DNA of 64,000 bases, taken from NCBI RefSeq assembly GCF_005221325.1, contig NZ_CP039889.1:248001-312000 (forward strand), read 5' to 3'. Shown piece after piece: positions 19,097 to 27,113 of the stretch; within the stretch, counting starts at the first letter, position 1, and each line of letters starts with the position of its first letter. The notes under the pieces are model-generated. The model had not been told where the DNA came from, made no database searches, and worked only from the letters and a program-made list of their open reading frames with translations. Source of the stretch: Agrobacterium tumefaciens (GTDB taxonomy: Bacteria; Pseudomonadota; Alphaproteobacteria; Rhizobiales; Rhizobiaceae). Position numbers and translations under genes: made by a program.

Positions 19097-19882
19097 ATGA
19101 CGGCGATTCGAAAACTGGCGGAGAATTTTGCAGAGGCAAGCCGGCAGGGCGCGAGAATTCCTCTGGTAGAGCTTGAGGCGGAGGGTCTCGTTCCCGGCAC
19201 CCTTTCAGCGGCCATGGCAGTCCAGCAGGCCTTTACTGAAAACTGGGCAAAGCCGGTCGCCGGCTGGAAACTGGCGATCCGGCCGGATGGCCAGGCTGTT
19301 GGGGCTCCGATTTTCGATTGTGTTAGGGTCAACGACGCCGATCTCGCTTGTTTTCCTCAAGATGGCACCGAAGGTGTTGAAGTTGAGATTTGCTTCACGC
19401 TTTCCGCCGACATCCCTGCTTTAACCGCTGGACGGATGACCAGGGCCGACCTGACGGGATTTATTGACAAGGTCCACCTCGGCGCTGAACTTCTTCGCTA
19501 CAGGCTGGTGGAGAAAAACCAGGTGCCGTTTCCGCTCTTTCTCGCGGATCGCCTCGCCAACCACGGCTTCGTCATCGGCCCGGAATTGGACGAAGGCATC
19601 GTGGAGGTCTTTACCGGGAACGGCGAGAACCTGCTGCAGCTCACCGTTACCGAGGGACCGGTGTCGCTGTTCGATGCCAAGGTAAAGCATCCGAATGGTG
19701 ATCCGCTTGCTCCACTTGTCGCCTTCGCCAATTCGGCATTCAACACCGGCGACATGCTCAAGGCGGGCAATGTCGTGACGACGGGTAGCCTCTGCGGTGC
19801 GATACCAAGCGCACTTGCTGGCGAGACGCGCATAACGCTGGAATCGGCTGGTGCTTTCACAGTCTCAGGTCCGAAACGATAG
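19097..19882 (+). CDS. 2-keto-4-pentenoate hydratase-like protein (FAH superfamily)
   Basis: The 261-residue product (from ATG 19097, with AGGAG 10 bases upstream) matches the MhpD/hydratase-decarboxylase branch of the fumarylacetoacetase superfamily. It has a small N-terminal helical part (LAENFAEASRQG) and VAGWKLAIRPDG, then the metal-site acidic cluster VEVEICFTL (Glu-x-Glu), and later NTGDMLKAGNVVTTGSLCGA, the family's GD-V-TG-L loop. Such enzymes hydrate 2-keto-4-pentenoate in aromatic meta-cleavage pathways, but no pathway partners lie nearby, so the true substrate is unknown. An upstream in-frame codon at 19070 is less likely because it lacks a Shine-Dalgarno site. It converges on the LysR gene. 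Confidence 0.75.
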   Translation: MTAIRKLAENFAEASRQGARIPLVELEAEGLVPGTLSAAMAVQQAFTENWAKPVAGWKLAIRPDGQAVGAPIFDCVRVNDADLACFPQDGTEGVEVEICFTLSADIPALTAGRMTRADLTGFIDKVHLGAELLRYRLVEKNQVPFPLFLADRLANHGFVIGPELDEGIVEVFTGNGENLLQLTVTEGPVSLFDAKVKHPNGDPLAPLVAFANSAFNTGDMLKAGNVVTTGSLCGAIPSALAGETRITLESAGAFTVSGPKR

Positions 19883-19962
19883 CCTTCGCTCCTCCGGCTG
19901 CTGCCGTTTTCCGGCAGCCTGAGGCCCTGATCCCACTCGCGCCTTTTGGGGCCCAGGGAGGG

Positions 19963-20868
19963 TCATTTTACCCGCCCATACTCGCCGAGAAAATCGAGCA
20001 GAGCCCGAATACGTGCTGGAAGCGGTCCCCGTTGGCCGACATAAACGGCATGAAACATCTCCGTTTCACCCGTATCGATATGATCGAGGATCGGTATGAG
20101 ACGGCCGGCGGCGATATCCTCCCGCACGGTGAAAGCGGCAAGGCGAACCAGACCGACGCCGGCAAGGGCGAGACGGCGAAGCCCCTCGCCGTCGCTCACC
20201 TGCACGCGCCCCGTCGCCGGAATGACGACGGTCTTTCCTGCGTCCCGCAACGGCCAGCCATCGACGGACCGGGCGTAGCCGAATCCGAGCCGATTGTGAT
20301 CTTCCAGATCGGTTATGGTTTGCGGCACGCCGTAGCGCTCCAGATAATCCGGGGCGGCAGCGATGGTCATCCCTGTCTCACCGAGTTTCCGGGCAACGAG
20401 AGTTGAGCTTTTGAGCGGCCCGGCGCGCACCGCGACATCCATGCGTTCCGCGAGAAGATCAACCACCATATCCGTCTGGACGATATCGAGCGTGATACCC
20501 GGATGAAGCGCAAGAAACCGTTGCAGGATGGGTGCAAGAATATGCGTTGCATAGGACGCGCTGGTGTTGATCCGCACGCGGCCGACAGGCTGCTCGCCCT
20601 CACCTGCGGCGCGTTCGGCCTCTTCGAGATCGGCGAGGATACGGGTGGCCCTTTCATAGAAGGCGCAGCCCTCCGGCGTGATCTGAAGCTGCCGCGTGGA
20701 ACGGTTGAGCAGGCGCGCGCCCAGGCGGTTTTCCAGCCGTGCGATCAGCTTGCTCACTGCCGAAGGTGTCATGTTCGCCGCCGCGGCCGCGCGGGAAAAA
20801 CCGCCGAGTTCGACGACCCGCACGAAGATCTCCATCTCCCCTGCCCGGTTGATCTCCAGTCGCGCCAT
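19963..20868 (-). CDS. LysR-family transcriptional regulator
   Basis: The 301-residue protein has an N-terminal winged helix-turn-helix: MEIFVRVVELGGFSRAAAAA, then MTPSAVSKLIARLENRLGARLL. The effector-binding type 2 periplasmic fold follows (RVRINTSASYATHILAPIL and onward). It is transcribed divergently from the aldo/keto reductase with 171 bases between them, the classical layout for a LysR regulator controlling its neighbour. A role in controlling that reductase is inference; the inducer is unknown. Confidence 0.92.
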   Translation of the reverse strand: MARLEINRAGEMEIFVRVVELGGFSRAAAAANMTPSAVSKLIARLENRLGARLLNRSTRQLQITPEGCAFYERATRILADLEEAERAAGEGEQPVGRVRINTSASYATHILAPILQRFLALHPGITLDIVQTDMVVDLLAERMDVAVRAGPLKSSTLVARKLGETGMTIAAAPDYLERYGVPQTITDLEDHNRLGFGYARSVDGWPLRDAGKTVVIPATGRVQVSDGEGLRRLALAGVGLVRLAAFTVREDIAAGRLIPILDHIDTGETEMFHAVYVGQRGPLPARIRALLDFLGEYGRVK

Positions 20869-21039
20869 GATGACTTCATCTCACAAGTGATAATATTTTC
20901 GGCATTCTATTTCATTGAAGAGCAAGCGTCTATCTTCCGACAGCGATTGCAACACAGCGCAGTCTTCGTCTGTCAGATCACGATTGGGCGGGCAGAGGGC
21001 CACGCTCACGACCATTTCGAAGCAACAAAGGAACGACCC

Positions 21040-22071
21040 ATGGAATATCGCCAGCTTGGCAAGTCCGGTCTGAAAGTGCCGGTCTTGAGTTTCGGCACCG
21101 GAACCTTCGGCGGTTCCGGCCCGCTCTTCAGCAACTGGGGCAATTCAGATGCCGCAGAAGCCCGACGTCTGATCGATATTTGCATGGAGTCAGGCGTCAA
21201 CCTGTTTGATACCGCCGATGTCTATTCCAATGGCGCATCGGAGGAAGTGCTTGGCGAAGCCACCAAGGGGAGGCGTGACAGCGTTCTCATCTCAACCAAG
21301 ACCAGCCTGCCGATGGGTGACGGGCCAAACGACGCCGGATCGTCCCGTTTCCGGCTGCTTCGCGCGGTAGATGACGCCCTGCGTCGCCTTAAGACCGATT
21401 ATATCGATATCCTTCAGCTCCACGCCTACGACGCCTTCACGCCGGTTGAGGAAGTGCTATCGACGCTCGATACGCTCGTCCGGTCGGGCAAGGTGCGATA
21501 TACTGGCGTCTCGAATTTTTCAGGCTGGCAGATCATGAAATCGCTGGCGGTCGCCGATCGATATGGCTGGCCGCGTTATGTGGTCAACCAGGTCTATTAC
21601 TCGCTTGTTGGCCGCGACTACGAGTGGGATCTGATGCCGCTCGGCGCGGATCAGGGCCTTGGAGCCATGGTCTGGAGCCCGCTTGGCTGGGGGCGGCTAA
21701 CCGGAAAAATCCGCCGCGGCGCACCGCTGCCTGAGGGCAGCCGCCTGCATGAAACCGCCGGCTTCGGCCCGCCGGTCAATGATGAAGATCTTTACCGCGT
21801 GATCGATGCGCTCGACGCTGTCGCGGCAGAGACAAGCCGGACCGTGCCTCAGGTCGCCCTCAACTGGTTGCTCAGACGCCCCACTGTTTCCACTGTCATT
21901 ATCGGCGCGCGCAATGAGGAGCAGCTTCGCCAGAACCTCGATGCCGTGGGATGGGAGCTGACATCGGCACAGGTAGCGACGCTGGATAAAGCCAGCGAGA
22001 CGACAGCGCCCTACCCGCACTTCCCGTATCAGCGACAAGCCGGCTTTGCCCGGCTTAATCCACCGACCTGA
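21040..22071 (+). CDS. Aldo/keto reductase
   Basis: This 343-residue cytoplasmic NADPH-dependent oxidoreductase starts at ATG 21040 (MEYRQLGKSGLKVPVLSFGT). The long frame extending upstream to 20503 runs antisense through the LysR gene and is rejected. AKR landmarks are present: NLFDTADVYSNGASEEVLGE with the Asp and Tyr of the catalytic tetrad, VLISTKTS with the Lys, LQLHAYD with the His region, and the cofactor loop IIGARNEEQLRQNL. Its type resembles the YajO/Tas-like group acting on sugars or small aldehydes. It is probably controlled by the divergent LysR protein. Confidence 0.92.
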   Translation: MEYRQLGKSGLKVPVLSFGTGTFGGSGPLFSNWGNSDAAEARRLIDICMESGVNLFDTADVYSNGASEEVLGEATKGRRDSVLISTKTSLPMGDGPNDAGSSRFRLLRAVDDALRRLKTDYIDILQLHAYDAFTPVEEVLSTLDTLVRSGKVRYTGVSNFSGWQIMKSLAVADRYGWPRYVVNQVYYSLVGRDYEWDLMPLGADQGLGAMVWSPLGWGRLTGKIRRGAPLPEGSRLHETAGFGPPVNDEDLYRVIDALDAVAAETSRTVPQVALNWLLRRPTVSTVIIGARNEEQLRQNLDAVGWELTSAQVATLDKASETTAPYPHFPYQRQAGFARLNPPT

Positions 22072-22141
22072 TCGTCAGGCCATATCGTTCCAAGGCGGAT
22101 CAGGCCGCCTGTACTGCAGGCGACCTGACCGATGTGGCGCT

Positions 22142-23092
22142 TCACGCGGCCCTATTTGCGGAGTTTGTGTCTACCCGGCTCGAAAACCAGTTCGCCAGGA
22201 CTGCGCCGGATATATTGTGCCAGACGCTGAAAATGGCGCTCGGAACGGCAGCGAGAGGCGAAAAATAGGCTGTGGCAAGTGCTGCGCCAAGGCCCGAATT
22301 CTGCATGCCGACCTCTATCGCAATGGCCTTGCGCTTGGCAAGCGACAGGCCCGTTGCCTTTGCCCCGAGATAACCGAGCAGATAGCCAAGGCCATTGTGC
22401 AGAACGACGACGGCAAAAATCATCAGGCCGGACTGCGCGATGGACGCCTTGGATCCTCCCACCACCGCCGAAACGATGAGGACGATGCCAATGACGCTGA
22501 CGAGCGGTAACGCCGGTACGGCGGTCTTGACAAGGCCGGGCAGGAGCTTTTGCAGGGCGGCACCGAGCGCCAGCGGAACCAGAACGACTTTGACAATGCT
22601 GAGGAACATCGCCCAACCGTCGACGGGCAGGAACTGGCTTGCGAACAGCCAGACGAGAAATGGCGTCACCAGCGGCGCCGCGAGCGTGGTGACCGAGGTG
22701 CAGGCGACCGACAGCGCGACATCGCCCTTGGAGAGATAAGTCATGACATTGGAAGAAGTGGCGCCCGGGCAGCAGCCGACCAGAATGACGCCGGCCGCGA
22801 CTTCCGGCGGCATGGGAATGATAAGCGTCAGCAGCACGGCCAGAAGCGGCATGATGAGAAACTGGCCGAGCACGCCGATCGTCACGTCGAACGGCCTTTT
22901 CACGACCTCCCTGAAGTCATCGACCGAAAGTGTGAGACCCATGCCGAACATGATGATTGACAGAAGCGTGACGATCCAGGGCGCGATCTGCTTGAACGTA
23001 TCCGGAAAGAAAAAGCGGAGGACGGCAAGCAGGATTACCCAGACGGCAAAAGTCTTGCCCAGGAAAGCCGAAACGGCTGCCAGCGTTTTCAT
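22142..23092 (-). CDS. BASS-family sodium-dependent symporter
   Basis: The 316-residue protein has nine or ten hydrophobic segments and matches the bile acid:sodium symporter family. Family-typical phrases include LLSIIMFGMGLTLSVDDF, GVILVGCCPGATSSNVMTYL, GDVALSVACTSVTTLAAP and, near the end, AIAIEVGMQNSGLGAALA. Bacterial members import organic anions such as pantoate, ketoacids or sulfonates with sodium. It is isolated: convergent with the aldo/keto reductase and separated by 416 bases from traG. The substrate cannot be judged from the sequence. Confidence 0.9.
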   Translation of the reverse strand: MKTLAAVSAFLGKTFAVWVILLAVLRFFFPDTFKQIAPWIVTLLSIIMFGMGLTLSVDDFREVVKRPFDVTIGVLGQFLIMPLLAVLLTLIIPMPPEVAAGVILVGCCPGATSSNVMTYLSKGDVALSVACTSVTTLAAPLVTPFLVWLFASQFLPVDGWAMFLSIVKVVLVPLALGAALQKLLPGLVKTAVPALPLVSVIGIVLIVSAVVGGSKASIAQSGLMIFAVVVLHNGLGYLLGYLGAKATGLSLAKRKAIAIEVGMQNSGLGAALATAYFSPLAAVPSAIFSVWHNISGAVLANWFSSRVDTNSANRAA

Positions 23093-23508
23093 GTCTACAC
23101 TCCCAAAATGAAATACGAGACCCGGTCTAGACTCCTGGGGTGCTCTATCAAGGTTACTACTCCGTCGCTAATACCTCGCGCTTAAAAACGATACGACGCG
23201 AATCCAGGAAAATCGAAGACCTCTAGGTCAACAGCGCGGTTGGCCCTATCTAGCCGACATGAGCCTCACCCTGTGAATCATGATTGGCATAAGGTAGACC
23301 GCCAAGGGCACTATAGCGGAGTTGCGCCTCATCGGTGCGAGTTCTATACGCTAATCATCCCCACCACCCCGCGATGCCGCCGTCGCCGCAGGACTGCAAT
23401 TTGGACAAACGCTCATCTATCCGCTTCCCGTTGCGCCGAAGAGAGCCCAAGGGCCTCCGATACAAAGTTGCGGGCAGATGCCAGACTGCCTGTTTGTCGC
23501 GGTTCCCG
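23093..23508. other. Non-coding stretch at the border of the tra module
   Basis: No gene is supported in these 416 bases; the short plus-strand frames lack start sites and protein-like content. The segment separates the symporter (core-like) from traG and is a candidate left border of the mobilisation module. I found no tRNA end or direct repeat that would identify an attachment site. Confidence 0.45.
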
Positions 23509-25173
23509 TTAGACTAGATCGAACATCTCCCTGAACTCTCGATCGGCAAAGTAGGCAAGCTTTTCAGCAAAAATTGGTCGTTGCCCGGCCAGGAACAGCA
23601 ATTGTCCTTTTGCCGGCAGATTGCGCACCTCATCAGGGGTGAGCAGCGGCCGACCGGTATGCTGTTGGCTGTAGGAAATGCCGGTCTTATCGGAATCGAG
23701 CGCTCTCGCCATCGTCTGGAACACGACCGTTTCCTGTCCGAGCAAATCAGAGATGAGGCGGGCGCTGTCATGATCGTTGACCCCGAAGACCTGCAGCACG
23801 CCTGCGTTTGACAGAAAAGTTCCGGCGCGGTGGCCATATGTGGCACGCAGCTGATGGATGTCCTGGAGGATGGGCCAAAGCTGGACACCATAACCCGCCA
23901 TTAGGCCCATCGCGCGTTCGACTGGCGCCAAATGCCCAAGCGATGCGAACTCATCGAGCAGATAGAGAACCGGTGTCGCCGGTTTTATCGGATCGCGGGC
24001 CATTTCGAGCAGGCTTTGGGAGATAAGCAGGCGCAGCCAGCGCGAATAGGTCGAGAGACGATCAGGCGGAAGGACGAGGAACACTGTCATGTTGTTGCGC
24101 TTGAGATCGGCAAACCGAAAATCCGAGCGGCTGAGGACGTCCGTCATGCGCGGTGAATCGAGAAAATGCGTATGGCGTTGGGCTGCGGACAGAACGCCTG
24201 CGGCTTCGCGATCGGATTTTCCGAGGTGGCGGTTTGCGGCACGCGCGACAAGACCGCCTGCCGCATCGCTTTCCTGCATGCGCTTGAGCAACGCTGCAAA
24301 CTGTTCCGGAGCAAGGGTGAGATAGTCGCGAAGCGTTTCAAGGTGCCGGCGTCGCAAAGGTTCCGCCGAAACGATCTCGAGCAGCAACCCGGCAATCAGC
24401 GCTTTTGCCTCTTCGTTCCAATGCGCCTCGCCCGCCATTCCCGGTTCGTCGAACACGAGAGCGTCGGCAAGCGCACTGGCGTCTTCTGCGACATCGAGGT
24501 TTTGGGGATCAAGCATGGCCAGGGGATTGAAGGCTGCCGAGGGTTTGTCGGTGACAGCAAAAGGATCGAGCACATGAACCGGTCCGAATTTCTGGCGCGC
24601 ACGGCCGGTGATCCTTGCATTCTCGCCTTTTGGATCGACGCAGATCAACGAACGATCGGCGGTCAGCAGGTTTGGGATGATGGCACCCACGCCCTTGCCG
24701 GTACGGGTCGGCGCCATGGTGAGGAGATGGGCCGCGCCATCATAGCGCAGGGGCTTCGCGGTTTTCGTATCACGACCGATCAACAGGCCTGAGCCGGACG
24801 CGGTAAGAGCAGCTATCTCCTTGTCTGTCGCAAAGCGGGCAGAGCCATGGGTTTCTGCATCACTATCCCCGAAATGCAAAATCAGCGCACTGGTGATGAA
24901 CCGGAAGGTGATAGCGGCAAGCGCCAGCAGGGTGACGAGATCGGGGATGATGTAGACAACCGCCCCCCGCCCGAAACCCGTTTGCTCGAGGAAATGACGG
25001 CCGCCCATGCCTATCACAAACGTGACGATGATAAGGATGAAGATAAATCCGAGGAGCCGTTTCCAGATCCGGAAGGGCATGGCAATCAAAGCCAGAAATG
25101 CCCAAAGCGGATCACGCGCGGCGGCTCGCATCATGTTTTTGAATGCGCCCCGGACAAGTCGCGATCGGTTCAT
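23509..25173 (-). CDS. traG: Type IV coupling protein TraG (VirD4 family)
   Basis: TraG is the inner-membrane ATPase that brings the relaxase-DNA complex to a type IV secretion channel. Read from ATG 25173 (MNRSRLVRG) it has 554 residues. Two membrane segments lie at about 25-55 and 70-100, Walker A APTRTGKGVG at 154-163, and Walker B VLYLLDEFASLG at about 402-413. The family phrases GSARFA and ENARITGRAR are also present. The C-terminal ending is somewhat shorter than the roughly 630-660 residues of Ti-plasmid TraG. The start overlaps the traD stop by ATGA. No mating-pair-formation genes lie in the window, so function would need a channel encoded elsewhere. Confidence 0.93.
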   Translation of the reverse strand: MNRSRLVRGAFKNMMRAAARDPLWAFLALIAMPFRIWKRLLGFIFILIIVTFVIGMGGRHFLEQTGFGRGAVVYIIPDLVTLLALAAITFRFITSALILHFGDSDAETHGSARFATDKEIAALTASGSGLLIGRDTKTAKPLRYDGAAHLLTMAPTRTGKGVGAIIPNLLTADRSLICVDPKGENARITGRARQKFGPVHVLDPFAVTDKPSAAFNPLAMLDPQNLDVAEDASALADALVFDEPGMAGEAHWNEEAKALIAGLLLEIVSAEPLRRRHLETLRDYLTLAPEQFAALLKRMQESDAAGGLVARAANRHLGKSDREAAGVLSAAQRHTHFLDSPRMTDVLSRSDFRFADLKRNNMTVFLVLPPDRLSTYSRWLRLLISQSLLEMARDPIKPATPVLYLLDEFASLGHLAPVERAMGLMAGYGVQLWPILQDIHQLRATYGHRAGTFLSNAGVLQVFGVNDHDSARLISDLLGQETVVFQTMARALDSDKTGISYSQQHTGRPLLTPDEVRNLPAKGQLLFLAGQRPIFAEKLAYFADREFREMFDLV

Positions 25174-25478
25174 GGAGCACCCTGCGTACTGTCGCCACAC
25201 TCTCCTGTGCCCGGCTGTATTGGTCCGATCAGATCCGTAAAGAGTACCTTGTCATTGTCGCGTGTCAGAAAGCCCGGTAGTTCGCGGCGCAGCCATTCAC
25301 CGAGTTGCGCGCTGAACTCCTGATCATTCGAGGTCTCCAGGTGATGCAGAATGAGCGACCCGATCAGGACCTTGCGGCGCATATCGTTGTTGCGCTCGGT
25401 TTTCGAGAGACGGGCCTTGAGGGCGGAACGCTGCGCATCAAGTTCAGCCAGGCGCTGTTCGATGGTTTTCCTTGCCAC
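25170..25478 (-). CDS. traD: Conjugal transfer protein TraD
   Basis: The small (102-residue) product starts at GTG 25478, with AAGGA seven bases upstream. An in-frame ATG at 25505 has no such site. It opens ARKTIEQRLAELDAQRSAL, a charged helical N-terminus, followed by RRKVLIGSLILHHLE, WLRRELPGFLTRDNDKVLF and DLI. This pattern is characteristic of the TraD protein encoded between traC and traG on Ti-type plasmids; it is thought to belong to the relaxosome. It is translationally coupled to traG by ATGA. Confidence 0.8.
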   Translation of the reverse strand: MARKTIEQRLAELDAQRSALKARLSKTERNNDMRRKVLIGSLILHHLETSNDQEFSAQLGEWLRRELPGFLTRDNDKVLFTDLIGPIQPGTGECGDSTQGAP

Positions 25479-25663
25479 GATTATTCCTTTCGATTGCAGT
25501 CGCACCGGAACTGCCGCTGTTGACCACGGCTTTGCTCCTGGAAGACAGACCAGTTTCTATGAGGAGATCGACATAGCGATTGTGAGAGTAGGTTGGATCC
25601 TGTTGTTCATCACGCTGCGGTGGCTGCTACCTGAGCTAAGGATTGTTCTGCCACCGATGAAGT

Positions 25664-26590
25664 TCAGTCGCTCGAATTTGCCGCTTGTCCGGCGGCCTGT
25701 TCGAGCTTTTCGATATGCTCACGGCAGAGCGTCTCAACCAGCCTGTGAAGTTCCGCGGTCCGCTCCTGAAGCCAGGTCAGCGCCTCTTCGGAAACCTCGA
25801 AACGCTTCGAATAGCGTGCCTTGACGTAGGCCTCGTTCAGGATGTTGTACCACGTGGTAAATCGCTGACGGTCGCGCGGCCAGATGTCGATCAAACGGTG
25901 GTCACGACTTTCGGAAAGTCCACGCAGGAATTTGAGGTTGTGCGACGCTGGCGAATAATTTGTCAGCGTCAGCAGGTAGCAGTTGTAGGCGCTCTCCACT
26001 GCCTGATGAAGATTGAAGGCGGCTAGGTGCAGATTGCCTTTCACAACGAGATATTTTGCTACATCAGCAAAGTCTCGCGCATCAGGAAAATGCCTTCGAA
26101 AATGCTCTTCGGCCACCCTGAGTGCATCGGCCGGGCTGAGCGGTTTCGCTTCAGCCAGCGGCCGGTCGTCGAATTCATAAAGAACAACACCTTCGCGAGC
26201 GAGATCAACAAAGAAGTATTGGCCATCATTTAGAAAATTGCTGATCTCGCGAGCGCCATGCACGATGAGGCCCACGGGCGTCTCGATCTCCTTGTCCCAC
26301 ATCAGCCGGTCTGTCGCCTTGTCCCAGTATTTGGGATCGGCCAACTCCTTGTTGCTGACGATGACGAGAATGTCGAAATCCGAGCGATAGCCTTTCGATG
26401 TATGCGGTTCATCCACCCAGGTGCCACGCGCATAAGAACCGAACAGGATGATTTTGAAAATCCGCCCATCCTTCTTGGCGTCAGACTTGGAGCGCTCGAC
26501 CAGATCAGCAAACTCTTCCTGGATAATTCCGACGACGCGTGCGAGTTCGCGTTGCTTTCGTTCCGGCAAATGTTCAAGGCTGGTCTTCAT
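25664..26590 (-). CDS. Nucleotidyltransferase (MNT) and HEPN domain protein
   Basis: From ATG 26590 the product is 308 residues. The N-terminal half is a minimal nucleotidyltransferase of the pol-beta type: KIILFGSYARGTWVDEP, then SDFDILVIV, giving the G-S and D-x-D metal-binding signature. The second half (from about residue 170) is a HEPN helical domain: DALRVAEEHFRRHFPDARDF, then LHLAAFNLHQAVESAYNCYLL and SHNLKFL. The R-x4-6-H RNase motif of toxic HEPN domains is not evident. Stand-alone MNT and HEPN pairs are toxin-antitoxin systems in which MNT AMPylates HEPN; here they are fused. The gene lies between traD and oriT, a typical place for accessory maintenance genes of mobile elements. Confidence 0.85.
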   Translation of the reverse strand: MKTSLEHLPERKQRELARVVGIIQEEFADLVERSKSDAKKDGRIFKIILFGSYARGTWVDEPHTSKGYRSDFDILVIVSNKELADPKYWDKATDRLMWDKEIETPVGLIVHGAREISNFLNDGQYFFVDLAREGVVLYEFDDRPLAEAKPLSPADALRVAEEHFRRHFPDARDFADVAKYLVVKGNLHLAAFNLHQAVESAYNCYLLTLTNYSPASHNLKFLRGLSESRDHRLIDIWPRDRQRFTTWYNILNEAYVKARYSKRFEVSEEALTWLQERTAELHRLVETLCREHIEKLEQAAGQAANSSD

Positions 26591-26744
26591 GTCTGCTCCG
26601 TTTCTGGACGGTATCCTGTATGGGCCATTGCAAAGTTCTTTGAAACTCCGATTTTTGGTAGCCACCAATCGAATGTTTGTCTTACCGGACTATCCACATG
26701 CACCCTTGGGACAAACGACTCTGATCTGAACGGAGCTATTGATG

Positions 26745-26918
26745 CTACACGGGCACGACGACTGCATTGATCCTCCTTCTGCAACTGCGCCAGCACGAAC
26801 GAACCGGCAAAGCCTTCCGACGCGTTGACTGCGCCCTCTCCCGTTTGTCCAGTCGCGCCTGCAATGTTTTCGTCCGCTCTTCCAGCTCCCTCATCCATTG
26901 TGCGATCGGTTTGCGCAT
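26745..26918 (-). pseudogene. Small TraC/TraD-like relaxosome gene, probably frameshifted
   Basis: ATG 26918 has GAGG six bases upstream and opens MRKPIAQWMRELEERTKTLQ, then ARLDKRERAQSTRRK. This charged helical start resembles TraD at 25478 and the small MobC/TraC accessory proteins. After RRK the frame turns into arginine-rich nonsense and stops at 26745. The next frame over reads FAGSFVLAQLQKEDQ, a sensible continuation comparable to TraD's LIGSLILHHLE. A one-base shift near 26815 is therefore likely. The gene lies at the traC position, divergent from traA across the oriT, and would bind near oriT. The precise family name is uncertain. Confidence 0.5.
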
Positions 26919-26980
26919 GTCGCCCTCCGCGGATTGATGCATTTGTGTCCCTATTCAAACACGAGCAATGACCGCTTGGC

Positions 26981-27060
26981 GACTACTACTTTTAGTAGTC
27001 GAAATGCCCGTTCGTTGTTGCTAGCCTCGCCACCGGTAAACAGACAAGGGCGCACTTACG
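26981..27060 (-). other. oriT: Origin of transfer (oriT) with RSF1010/Ti-type nic core
   Basis: The space between the divergent traC/D-like gene and traA contains AAGGGCGCACTTACG at 27046-27060. Its complement includes TAAGTGCGCCCT, the nic core known for RSF1010-class (Q-type) origins and shared by Ti-plasmid oriT. CCGGTAAA (27033-27040), also familiar from those origins, lies just upstream. A perfect 8-bp inverted repeat GACTACTA-CTTT-TAGTAGTC lies at 26981-27000. Position, core sequence and TraA type agree. The cleaved strand would be the minus strand, within the G-CCCT part of the core. Confidence 0.75.
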
Positions 27061-27113
27061 ACTTGCACCGCATTGGAGCGCTGAATTTCCCCGTTGAGGA
27101 CCGGAGATTTCGT

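Noticed and set aside
19897..19922. Bidirectional terminator between hydratase and LysR genes
   Set aside because: A CTGCCG/CGGCAG hairpin exists, but the T run is in the loop rather than after the stem, so it is not called a terminator.
20503..21039. N-terminal extension of the aldo/keto reductase
   Set aside because: It runs antisense through the LysR gene and lacks AKR sequence. The protein begins at ATG 21040.
23093..23508. tRNA or attachment site at the border of the tra module
   Set aside because: No cloverleaf, CCA end or direct repeat with the far border near 33.36 kb could be found by eye.
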